Made by a program: the position numbers and the translations under genes
Assembly: GCF_001528745.1 (NCBI RefSeq)
Contig: NZ_BCNS01000002.1
Span: 1 to 64,000 of the forward strand
Length of the DNA: 64,000 bases
From: Marinobacterium profundum
GTDB taxonomy: Bacteria > Pseudomonadota > Gammaproteobacteria > Pseudomonadales > Balneatricaceae
Direction of reading: 5' to 3'
Shown here: in pieces, positions 24,396-30,789 of the stretch
Layout of the letters: each line of letters opens with the position of its first letter
Position numbering within the stretch: position 1 is the first letter of the stretch
Notes under the pieces: generated by a model
Databases searched by the model: none
The model's input: only the letters and a program-made list of their open reading frames with translations
What the model was told of the DNA's origin: nothing

Positions 24396-25436
24396 TCACC
24401 AGTCCGTATCGCGGATATCCATCACCGAAGCCGTTACGACCTGGCGACGACTCTGCGGGGTTGTTAGCGAAACCGGGGGCGCAGTCTGAGGTCTGACGGG
24501 TACGATCATGCGCAAGCGAGTCGCAAGCTTGTGCTCCCAGGCACCCTGCGAATTTTCTGCGGGGCGATCCACCCAGTACGACCGAAACTCGCCCAGGATC
24601 TCATCCGCCTGGCCAGTCGGAATCTTGCCCAGCGCCACACCCACCTGCTGGCAGCGGGCAGCGAACTGCGGGCCCGGCTGCCATTCCCAGTGCATCGCAA
24701 AACGACGTTGATCAGTTCGTGGGGTTGTATCGAACAGTCGATCGAAGTCTACCGCTGGGGGGGTGTCGGTTTGCTCTGGGTGGGCAGCAGCCAGGGGCAT
24801 GCCCGGCGCGGCGCTGTCGGTAAGTATTCTCTGCTGTACTCTCTGTTCTTTTAGATTGCAGGATCCTGCAATCAAGTTTGCAGAATCCTGCAGTGCTGTT
24901 TGCTCGATCTCGCAATCTTGATTGCCGGTTTCTGCAATCAAGTTTGCAGGATCCTGCAAACTGTTGATTTCATTGGATTTAAAAACACTCTCTGCGGGGG
25001 CGATCGGAACATCCAACTCTTTGTTTTTGCTGCTATTGCAGGTTTCAGCATTCTTGATTGCGGGATCCTGCAAACTGATGTTTTCATTAGGGTTTTCTTT
25101 TGAGGCAACATCACCGATTAAAGCAAACAGCTGATCGCGATTTAAACGAAACCACATCCGCGCTGGGTTGCCGCGGCGCGCTTCCTTCAGCAGGCCCAAC
25201 TGCTTCATCACCTTGCGGGCACGGTCCTGCTCAGATCGAGACAGACCTGTTTCCAGCTCCCATTCCTGCTGCGTCTTGTGGAACCACCCATCACGCCCTT
25301 CGCCGATGCGGCCGTCCGTCCAGTAATACATCTGGCTCAGCATCACAGCCGCCACAGTCGATCCTGTGACCTGGCGAAAGATCGGGTGGTAGGCGATCGG
25401 ACGGCGCAGCAGCGCTGCCACTGTTTGTTGATTCAT
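24396..25436 (-). CDS. Replication initiator with winged helix and DnaT-like C-terminus (lambda O analogue)
   Basis: 346 residues from MNQQTVAALLRRPIAYHPIF. Residues about 1-110 form the winged-helix domain of phage replication protein O, with MYYWTDGRIG and GLSRSEQDRARKVMKQLGLL. A Gln/Asn/Ala-rich linker (about 125-215) is encoded by the iteron array. The C-terminal domain (WEWQPGPQFAARCQQVG, ILGEFRSYWVDR, QGAWEHKLATRL) matches the DnaT/PriC-type DNA-binding domain, which helps load DnaB helicase. No separate P-type loader gene follows, so this one protein may do both origin binding and loader recruitment. An upstream alternative start has no ribosome site. Confidence 0.88.
   Translation of the reverse strand: MNQQTVAALLRRPIAYHPIFRQVTGSTVAAVMLSQMYYWTDGRIGEGRDGWFHKTQQEWELETGLSRSEQDRARKVMKQLGLLKEARRGNPARMWFRLNRDQLFALIGDVASKENPNENISLQDPAIKNAETCNSSKNKELDVPIAPAESVFKSNEINSLQDPANLIAETGNQDCEIEQTALQDSANLIAGSCNLKEQRVQQRILTDSAAPGMPLAAAHPEQTDTPPAVDFDRLFDTTPRTDQRRFAMHWEWQPGPQFAARCQQVGVALGKIPTGQADEILGEFRSYWVDRPAENSQGAWEHKLATRLRMIVPVRPQTAPPVSLTTPQSRRQVVTASVMDIRDTDW
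24855..25074. other. Phage replication origin: 18-bp palindromic iterons at 22-bp period
   Basis: Seven related 18-bp units start at 24855, 24877, 24899, 24921, 24943, 25035 and 25057. The best, ATTGCAGGATCCTGCAAT at 24855 and TTTGCAGGATCCTGCAAA at 24943, are perfect palindromes. Within each block the starts are exactly 22 bp apart, and most 4-nt spacers read CAAG or CTTG, complements of each other. As in lambda, the array lies inside the initiator gene. The 22-bp period is not a multiple of three, so the reading frame is not what keeps it. An AT-rich stretch (24961-24990 and 25080-25100) is next to it for unwinding. Confidence 0.88.
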
Positions 25437-25704
25437 ATAATGCCCACTCGCTGATACCTCTGATAAATCCTGTTGAACTGATCTGCAAAGCGGAACGGCG
25501 CGGATGACGAGTAGAAACCTCAAGGGATGCCAGCCATCCTTAGCCAGCTGATCTTCCCTGCTCCAGGGTGCCTGTGTGTCGCTGTGCGTCCTTTGTCCCT
25601 TACCTGCAGATCACCACTTACGGCGGTTAGTCGTGCTGTGGTGGCCGGGGCTCACTCCGGCGTTAGGCAGTTGGGATGACCCTAAAGATCATCGGTTGGC
25701 ACAA
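25437..25704. other. Non-coding stretch between initiator and RNA candidate
   Basis: About 270 bp without a gene. One small hairpin, GCCGG-GGCTCACT-CCGGC, lies at 25653-25670. No promoter is evident. Confidence 0.4.
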
Positions 25705-25876
25705 CTGCCGCCCAAGGCTTAGCATTCACCACAACCGCAGAGTGATTTGGCGGACGATGTACAGTGGGCCCCGTCAGTCGACCGGGGCGCCAGCACGCGC
25801 CCCGGTGTCCTATTTAGCTTCCAGTGCCGTGAAAGCACGCGCCAAATCACTCTCGGTTGTGCACTGCTTGCGGCAG
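25705..25876. ncRNA. Structured RNA candidate with long closing stem
   Basis: The ends of this 172-nt stretch pair: CTGCCGC (25705-25711) with GCGGCAG (25870-25876), CACAACCG (25730-25737) with CGGTTGTG (25854-25861), and AGAGTGATTTGGCG (25739-25752) with CGCCAAATCACTCT (25840-25853), a 22-bp stem with one bulge. Inside are a perfect 10-bp hairpin, ACCGGGGCGC-CAGCAC-GCGCCCCGGT (25781-25806), and CGTG-AAAG-CACG (25828-25839). The shape is a multi-arm junction on a long stem. It lies between the CII-region genes and the initiator, where lambda makes OOP RNA. The strand is not settled. It does not match an RNA family I know. A minus-strand frame (WRVLSRHWKLN) could also code a short peptide. Confidence 0.6.
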
Positions 25877-25892
25877 TGACTCGTAAAGCCTT

Positions 25893-26132
25893 CTAAGTCG
25901 CCCCTTGGGCGAGCTTCAGTCGGGCAGCCTCTTTCCATCCTCTATCTTGCGAACGTAGTGACGCTGGCGGCTGATAGCCCTGAATGATCGCGGCGGCCCA
26001 TACGGTTGCTTCCGCCCGTGTAGCAGGGCGATATTTCTCTTCCAGCGCCCCGTCTACGAATCGGCTGAAATTCACCCGACCATCGGGCATGAAGTCCATT
26101 ACCCATCTTTCAGTGCCTTCCTGGTTATCCAT
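25893..26132 (-). CDS. Small phage protein of unknown function
   Basis: 79 residues, MDNQEGTERWVMDFMPDGRV then FSRFVDGALEEKYRPATRAE. The start at 26132 has CGAGG five bases before. A much longer frame upstream lacks a ribosome site. It lies between the CII region and the structured RNA. No family recognised. Confidence 0.55.
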   Translation of the reverse strand: MDNQEGTERWVMDFMPDGRVNFSRFVDGALEEKYRPATRAEATVWAAAIIQGYQPPASLRSQDRGWKEAARLKLAQGAT

Positions 26133-26176
26133 AAAAACCTCGGTTGTATGTGGCTGCTGTACCCTGGTACCCAGAA

Positions 26177-26194
26177 AGCCCCAGTGAAGGGGCT
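26177..26194 (-). terminator. Weak hairpin upstream of the 79-residue gene
   Basis: AGCCCC-TTCACT-GGGGCT on the minus strand, followed by TTTCTGGG. It lies in the 235-bp gap between two small genes; the rest of the gap shows nothing. It may be a leaky terminator. Confidence 0.4.
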
Positions 26195-26367
26195 GCGGCG
26201 CATTTGTTACCGGGCCTGCGCCTCTCGGCAGTGGCCCTGGAGTCAGCCGTACTCTGTTTGGTGGATCAGGGCGGGCAGTTCGTCGGGCTCTGCTGCAGCG
26301 CTGCCCGCAGGGGCGCCACACAGGTTCTCTGCCGAGATTAGGATCAGTTGCAACAGGAACAGCAGCA

Positions 26368-26622
26368 TCAGTTCGCCTGGGCGTAATCGCAGGAATCATC
26401 AATACCCATCTGCCGCCGGCGGCGGGCGGCGGCCAGGCAGTCGCCTGTTTCGTTGCGGGGGCGGTACTTGCTGCTATGCCCCCAGAACGCACGCCGTGGC
26501 TTGCTCTTGCGCCGAGTTCGGGCGCCGTACTTCAAAGGCTCCAGATGGACTTCAAAAGCGGGCGCGGCATTGCTCATGACGCCAGCAATGGCCAGGATCT
26601 GCGCGCTAGACAAACGGCTCAT
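26368..26622 (-). CDS. Small basic phage protein
   Basis: 84 residues, with a short helix (SSAQILAIAGVMSNAA) and then a strongly basic Arg/Lys-rich stretch (ARTRRKSKPRRAFWG). ATGA overlap with the CII-like gene. Nucleic-acid binding is likely from charge. No family recognised. Confidence 0.6.
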   Translation of the reverse strand: MSRLSSAQILAIAGVMSNAAPAFEVHLEPLKYGARTRRKSKPRRAFWGHSSKYRPRNETGDCLAAARRRRQMGIDDSCDYAQAN

Positions 26623-27203
26623 GATGCGTGACCCATCTTCTGATCTTTTTCCCGCGGCGCAATTTTAAGCGCTGCAGGCTCGGCGCCATCAGGCTCAACC
26701 AGGCCGGGGCCATACACACACCCGGGCGCCTGGGTCTGGCGCAGTGCTTCACTCTGTGCGCGGGATTTCTTCTGCTCCAGCACAACGGCGCGGCTCAGCG
26801 CCAGCAGTGCCTGCACCGCTTCATCAATTTCCTTGCAGCACTGCGCGCTTTCGCGGGCCGTCAGGTGGTTATCAGCCATCGCGTCATCAATCGTGCGCAT
26901 CACATCGCCGTGCTGGTGGGCCGCACTCAAAACCGCTTTCATCAGGCCACCACACTCGGATTCGTCATCTACCGGCTGGGACTGGACGCCCAGTTCAACC
27001 CCCATGGCGGCGTGAATGCGCGTGGTGCCGGTGGCTATCTGGATAGCCAGCGACTCACGCAGGGTCAGCTTATGCGTTTCGTTCTGGGCATTGGCTTTGT
27101 TCAGCAACACCTGGTGTGACATACCCACGCGCGAGGCAATTTCCTTCGCAGGAATGGATGAGTCGTGAACGGTGGCATAGATGGCGGTATCGATGTGGTC
27201 CAT
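26619..27203 (-). CDS. CII-like phage regulatory protein
   Basis: 194 residues from MDHIDTAIYATVHDSSIPAK. The helix-turn-helix part (EIASRVGMSHQVLLNKANAQ, LTLRESLAIQIATGTTRI) is that of the phage CII/CP76 regulatory family. The C-terminal half is helical (DEAVQALLALSRAVVLEQKK) and would carry multimer contacts. Directly after the Cro-like gene, it takes the place of lambda cII and could activate repressor or integrase transcription when lysogeny is chosen. Start 27203 has AAAGGA nine bases before. Confidence 0.82.
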   Translation of the reverse strand: MDHIDTAIYATVHDSSIPAKEIASRVGMSHQVLLNKANAQNETHKLTLRESLAIQIATGTTRIHAAMGVELGVQSQPVDDESECGGLMKAVLSAAHQHGDVMRTIDDAMADNHLTARESAQCCKEIDEAVQALLALSRAVVLEQKKSRAQSEALRQTQAPGCVYGPGLVEPDGAEPAALKIAPREKDQKMGHAS

Positions 27204-27249
27204 GTTTGAAAGTCCTTTTGATAAACGTGTTTTGATGGCGCCGGCCAAC

Positions 27250-27471
27250 TTATGCTTTGGGTATGGGAGTGCCGAAGACGATTTGATGGGCGGTCACCTT
27301 GCCATCAGTTGCCACTTCGATTTTCACCGCCCGGGCAGCCGGGCACTTACGGCGGCCGATGGCATAGTGTTTGATGCACGACTCGGTGACCCCAGCGGCT
27401 TTTGCCAGCTTCTGGCGTACAGAGACGCGCTCTTCAACAGGGAATGAATCTATGTATTCTTTAAGCGACAC
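27250..27471 (-). CDS. Cro-like/YdaS-family repressor
   Basis: 73 residues, GTG start with GAGG eight bases before. MSLKEYIDSFPVEERVSVRQ, KLAKAAGVTESCIKHYAIGR form the helix-turn-helix of the YdaS/Cro type, in which the next residues RKCPAARAVKIEVATDGK are also typical. It is divergent from the CI-like gene across the operators and heads the left operon, so it should repress the lysogenic promoter during lytic growth. Confidence 0.85.
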   Translation of the reverse strand: MSLKEYIDSFPVEERVSVRQKLAKAAGVTESCIKHYAIGRRKCPAARAVKIEVATDGKVTAHQIVFGTPIPKA

Positions 27472-27502
27472 AGGGATAGCCTCAGCGAAACTTCATATGC
27501 AA

Positions 27503-27531
27503 AGAATACAAAACGTATCCTTTTCGCGCAA
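27503..27531 (-). promoter_or_regulatory. Promoter of the Cro-like gene with operator
   Basis: Minus strand TTGCGC (27526-27531), 17-bp spacer, TATTCT (27503-27508), about 30 bp before the start codon. The operator ATAC-AAAAC-GTAT (27506-27518) covers the -10 region, so repressor binding would block it. Confidence 0.65.
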
Positions 27532-27538
27532 GCGATGC

Positions 27539-27580
27539 GATACAAAATGTGGCATTGATCAGAACGGTACAAGTTGTACC
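27539..27580 (+). promoter_or_regulatory. Operators and possible promoter of the repressor gene
   Basis: GATACAAAATGT (27539-27550) is a partial operator, and GGTACAA-G-TTGTACC (27566-27580) a perfect 15-bp inverted repeat. TTGATC (27555-27560) and TACCAT (27577-27582) at 16 bp would give a transcript that starts at or very near the repressor ATG (27590), which has no ribosome site. This suggests leaderless translation, as for lambda cI from its maintenance promoter, and autoregulation. Confidence 0.55.
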
Positions 27581-27589
27581 ATTCTCGGT

Positions 27590-28327
27590 ATGACTACATG
27601 GCAAGCACGGGCTAAGGCCCGAATGAAGCACCTGGACCTGACACAGGAAGACCTCACCACCCCGCTGGGCGTTAAAACGCGCGGTGCAGTAGGGCATTAC
27701 TTCTCAGGAAGGCGGCAGATCAATATCGACCAGGCAACCGCACTGTGTACGGCCCTACAGATGTCTTATGAAGAGCTTTTTGGTGCCGAAGAATCGCGGG
27801 CGGCCGAAGGCGCCGCTTCATACGCATCCCCGCCGGAAAAAAAAGCAGCTGAACCTACCTACAGCCTGGGCGCGGTGGCTCCCTGGGATAGCAGCACGCC
27901 GCTGGGTGCTGATGAATTGGAGTTGCCTTTGTTCAGGGAAGTTGAACTCGCGGGTGGGCATGGCCGCACCCAGGTACAGGAAAACCATGGCGCCAAACTG
28001 CGATTTGCGCGCTCCACACTGGCGCGCAAGGGCATAGACCCATCTGTGGCGGCCTGCTGCTTTGTCAGTGGCGACAGCATGGCCAGAGTGCTGCCCAACG
28101 GCTCTACCGTGGCAGTAGACACCAGCGCCACGCACATTGAAGACGGTCAGATGTACGCCATCGATCACGGCGGGCTGCTGCGGGTAAAATACCTGCACCG
28201 CCTACCCGGTGGGCGCGTTAAGGTCAGCTCCGAAAACAAGGAATATCCAGACGAAGTACTGGAGCCTGAAAGCCTGGATGAATTCCGCGTCGTAGGCCGG
28301 GTGTTCTGGTATGCCGTCTTGTTGTAA
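27590..28327 (+). CDS. CI-like prophage repressor, LexA-type self-cleaving
   Basis: 245 residues from MTTWQARAKARMKHLDLTQE. The N-terminal helix-turn-helix (LTTPLGVKTRGAVGHYFSGR) is followed by a linker and an S24 peptidase-like domain with the catalytic Ser in FVSGDSMARV and Lys in LLRVKYLHR. RecA-stimulated self-cleavage would therefore induce the prophage. Cleavage is expected between Ala-Gly or similar near residue 115 (ELAGGHG fits). It binds the operators on both sides. The upstream in-frame extension to 27371 overlaps the operators and the Cro-like gene and is rejected. Confidence 0.93.
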   Translation: MTTWQARAKARMKHLDLTQEDLTTPLGVKTRGAVGHYFSGRRQINIDQATALCTALQMSYEELFGAEESRAAEGAASYASPPEKKAAEPTYSLGAVAPWDSSTPLGADELELPLFREVELAGGHGRTQVQENHGAKLRFARSTLARKGIDPSVAACCFVSGDSMARVLPNGSTVAVDTSATHIEDGQMYAIDHGGLLRVKYLHRLPGGRVKVSSENKEYPDEVLEPESLDEFRVVGRVFWYAVLL

Positions 28328-28353
28328 CCAAAAATGGACTTCATAGGTGGGGT

Positions 28354-29103
28354 ATGAACGAAGGAAAGCAATGCCTGAAATGCGGGTACTCACGCGCTGA
28401 AGATGATCCGCCCCCCTCCTCCCAGTGCCCAAAATGCGGGGCTATCTACGCCAAGGTCGAAGCCCACCAAGCCCACCAAGCCCAGGCTGCGGATGAACGA
28501 CCAGCCAGACCAAAGCCTGAACCCACCAATAAGCCCTCCAAACTGAAGCGTGCTGGCATATATGGGGGAGCGATTATAGCCCTCGCGGTCGTTACGGAGT
28601 TGCTGCCCGATCGCCGACAAGTGGCGACCGAAAGTCAATCGGCGGCGGCCTCGACCACAACGACGGAAGAACCACTCGACACAGAAGAAGCGCTTCGAAA
28701 CATCGAATACATTGTCACCCACGCCACAATCCATGCGAAGCAAATTTGCACGGATGACTGGACCAAGAGAGGGGTGCTGGACACCCGCATGTACAACCAC
28801 TGTCTGGAGCAACAGATAGAGGCCATGCGGGACCTTGAGTACCTAATTGCCGAGAACAACACATCCCGCTACTACACACTCTCGCTATTCCACTGCAGGC
28901 GCGAGTGGACGGATCACGGCATAGTAAACCCGCGCATGGTGAGACACTGTCTTGAGCAAGAGGTAGAGGCGTGGAAGGACATTGATTATTACAAAACTAT
29001 CTACGATCGCGAGCTGATAGAAGAACTGGCGCATCAAGGGATGATGCGGTATCGAAGCTGGCGAATGGCAGCCTATCACATGAAGGCGGCGCTTGACCGA
29101 TGA
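28354..29103 (+). CDS. Zinc-ribbon membrane protein in the lysogenic operon
   Basis: 249 residues. The N-terminus holds a zinc ribbon (CLKCGYSR and CPKCGAIY). A low-complexity linker leads to one membrane helix (residues about 68-84, GIYGGAIIALAVVTELL). The outer part contains two copies of a 34-residue motif, ICTDDWTKRGVLDTRMYNHC and HCRREWTDHGIVNPRMVRHC, each ending in LEQ-x-x-EA and an Asp-aromatic pair. Each copy has a pair of Cys that could form disulfides outside the membrane. Expressed with the repressor, it should be made in the lysogen. Superinfection exclusion or another conversion trait is a reasonable guess; no family is recognised. Confidence 0.75.
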   Translation: MNEGKQCLKCGYSRAEDDPPPSSQCPKCGAIYAKVEAHQAHQAQAADERPARPKPEPTNKPSKLKRAGIYGGAIIALAVVTELLPDRRQVATESQSAAASTTTTEEPLDTEEALRNIEYIVTHATIHAKQICTDDWTKRGVLDTRMYNHCLEQQIEAMRDLEYLIAENNTSRYYTLSLFHCRREWTDHGIVNPRMVRHCLEQEVEAWKDIDYYKTIYDRELIEELAHQGMMRYRSWRMAAYHMKAALDR

Positions 29104-29113
29104 CTGAGGCATC

Positions 29114-29182
29114 ATGCGGCGGCGTTCACTATTGGCGCTGCTGGTGCCTATTTACATGGTGATTGTGAAACCCAAGGGGTGA
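29114..29182 (+). CDS. 22-residue hydrophobic peptide, toxin-like
   Basis: MRRRSLLALLVPIYMVIVKP ends KG. Three Arg precede one hydrophobic helix, the layout of type I toxins and small phage membrane peptides. A GAGG site lies five bases before. It lies just after the zinc-ribbon gene in the lysogenic operon, on the same strand. It could be a real peptide or a chance frame. Confidence 0.4.
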   Translation: MRRRSLLALLVPIYMVIVKPKG

Positions 29183-29254
29183 ACTCACTATCACCTATAA
29201 ACGCAATATCAGTGAGCAAAAGTAAGCTGCGACAACGGCCAAGGAGGCAAAAGG

Positions 29255-29959
29255 ATGTCGACAGATAGCAAGGCATGGAACGGTGGCGTGCATGACGCGC
29301 ACGGCCAGCCAATCCAGCAACGACTCCGCAAAACTGCACTGCAACAGCGTAATGTCGATGAGCTTATCGGGATCTGTCGTGGTATCTCGATTGACGGCAT
29401 GGTAAGCCAAGCCGAACTTGAACCTTTCTACATCTGGCTGCATAGCCGGCCAACATTGATCGATGTATGGCCTGGAAATGTGCTGTATGCACGACTCAAG
29501 GATGCCTTTGAAGACGACTTCATTGACAAGCATGAGGCGCAAGATATTCTCGACCTGCTTCTGAGTGTAGTGGGAGGCGAACCAGATATACAGACCAGCA
29601 CCGATACGAGCACCGGCGAAATAGTTGCGGTGCATAAATCGGCGTCATTGCCGATTACCGAACCGGAAAATATTCAAACAGAAGGGTGCTACTTTGTCCT
29701 AACTGGTAGATTTGCGGCTGGACCCCGCAAAGAATGGGAAAAGTTGATTATCGAAGGCGGTGGGATATGCCAAAAATCCCCGACGACACGAACTGACTAC
29801 GTGGTGATTGGTACGGTTGGGAGTCGTGACTGGGCGCATTCAACCTGGGGCCGCAAAATAGAGGCGGCCGTCGAACTCCAGAAAGGCGGGCATAAGGTCG
29901 AAATCATATCTGAAGAATACTGGATATCACGCATAGGCTTGAAAGACGCTAACGCCTAG
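29255..29959 (+). CDS. BRCT-domain protein, prophage cargo
   Basis: 234 residues with an AAGGAGG site eight bases before the ATG. Residues 1-125 are helical and unassigned. The C-terminal 90 residues form a BRCT domain of the DNA ligase/RFC type: YFVLTGRFAAGPRKEWEKLI, IEGGGICQKSPTTRTDYVVI, WGRKIEAAVELQKGGHKVEI. BRCT domains bind 5'-phosphorylated DNA ends or phosphopeptides. Such stand-alone proteins occur in prophages and islands, with unknown role. The gene is the last of the repressor operon, before the terminator at 29997. Confidence 0.85.
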   Translation: MSTDSKAWNGGVHDAHGQPIQQRLRKTALQQRNVDELIGICRGISIDGMVSQAELEPFYIWLHSRPTLIDVWPGNVLYARLKDAFEDDFIDKHEAQDILDLLLSVVGGEPDIQTSTDTSTGEIVAVHKSASLPITEPENIQTEGCYFVLTGRFAAGPRKEWEKLIIEGGGICQKSPTTRTDYVVIGTVGSRDWAHSTWGRKIEAAVELQKGGHKVEIISEEYWISRIGLKDANA

Positions 29960-29996
29960 CGGCCATATTTACGGCGAGAGCCGAAGCATCCTCCCA

Positions 29997-30020
29997 AGCC
30001 CGCCCTGAGCGGGCTTTTTT
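29997..30020 (+). terminator. Strong terminator of the lysogenic operon
   Basis: AGCCCGC-CCTGA-GCGGGCT followed by TTTTT. It isolates the repressor operon from the early promoter at 30083. Confidence 0.92.
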
Positions 30021-30070
30021 GTATCCATTTTCCGGCATAACGCATCTTTTCGTATCCTTATAAAATAAAG

Positions 30071-30111
30071 ATACAAAATGTATTGACCTAAATAGATCTG
30101 TTTTGTATCTT
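30071..30111 (+). promoter_or_regulatory. Early rightward promoter with two operators
   Basis: TTGACC (30083-30088), 17-bp spacer, TATCTT (30106-30111). The operator ATAC-AAAAT-GTAT (30071-30083) touches the -35 box, and an inverted half-site GTTTTGTATCT (30100-30110) covers the -10 box. Further half-sites lie at 30015-30026 and 30050-30057. This is the counterpart of lambda pL/OL on the far side of the repressor operon. Confidence 0.8.
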
Positions 30112-30150
30112 TTACTCCATCAGACACACATTACAGCGATGGAGCACGTC

Positions 30151-30318
30151 ATGGACGACCACACAGTACAAACCTTCATCTTCCTGGGCTGGATGATTGG
30201 CTCTGCTTTCGGGCTGGTGTTCATAGCCACATTGCTGGGCGCTGGGGATGTGATTCGCGCATGGCATTGCGGCGAAGACTGGCGGGGAACGCTCGCCAAA
30301 CACCTCAAAGAGTTCTGA
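30151..30318 (+). CDS. Small membrane protein, first gene of early operon
   Basis: 55 residues with one hydrophobic helix (TFIFLGWMIGSAFGLVFIAT). GGAG lies six bases before the ATG at 30151; starts at 30139 or 30103 are possible. No family recognised. Early membrane proteins of this kind can affect host metabolism or superinfection. Confidence 0.65.
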   Translation: MDDHTVQTFIFLGWMIGSAFGLVFIATLLGAGDVIRAWHCGEDWRGTLAKHLKEF

Positions 30319-30322
30319 GCAA

Positions 30323-30463
30323 ATGAGGGCCCTACTCGCGTTCATGATCTTTGTGGCTGTTGTTGCCTACGGCTCCACAGAGATAGCCAAGCAGTTCGAT
30401 ACCAGCGACATAGCCTCTGCCCGCCGAGCCCGGGAACACTTGATTGATCACGCCGGCGAATAG
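30323..30463 (+). CDS. 46-residue protein with N-terminal membrane helix
   Basis: MRALLAFMIFVAVVAYGSTE then a charged C-terminus ending EHLIDHAGE. It starts 4 bp after the previous stop. No recognised family. Confidence 0.6.
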   Translation: MRALLAFMIFVAVVAYGSTEIAKQFDTSDIASARRAREHLIDHAGE

Positions 30464-30502
30464 CCTGCTCACCCTAACCCACAACCGCGCCAGGGAAGAC
30501 CG

Positions 30503-30757
30503 ATGCCCAAACAAACCCACACCTTCAAGCTTGCCGAGAAAGCCCTGAACGCCGCCCTCAAGTGGGCCGATCCAGAATTCGACAGTGTAGCCGCCTGCGA
30601 TATCGAAATTGCGCTGCTGCAGCTGCACATCAACAACGGCATGGAAGCAGAAGATCGCGAGCGGGCAGAACAGACCATCAACCATCTGCGCCTGCACGGC
30701 CGGCGCTATAACCAGCACCGCGACTACGGCGAGTCCAAGGCCCGCAAAGCCGCCTGA
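30503..30757 (+). CDS. Small soluble phage protein
   Basis: 84 residues, helical and charged (MPKQTHTFKLAEKALNAALK, then IEIALLQLHINNGMEAEDRE). It lies ahead of rdgC. No family recognised. Confidence 0.65.
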   Translation: MPKQTHTFKLAEKALNAALKWADPEFDSVAACDIEIALLQLHINNGMEAEDRERAEQTINHLRLHGRRYNQHRDYGESKARKAA

Positions 30758-30789
30758 TACCCACAACCCACCAGCAGACAGGAATCACC

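Noticed and set aside
25705-25876. Retron or diversity-generating element
   Set aside because: No reverse transcriptase gene lies near the structured RNA or elsewhere in the window.
27250-27471. YdaS/YdaT toxin-antitoxin pair
   Set aside because: The YdaS-like gene faces the repressor over operators and is followed by a CII-like gene, so a Cro role explains it better; no YdaT partner is seen.
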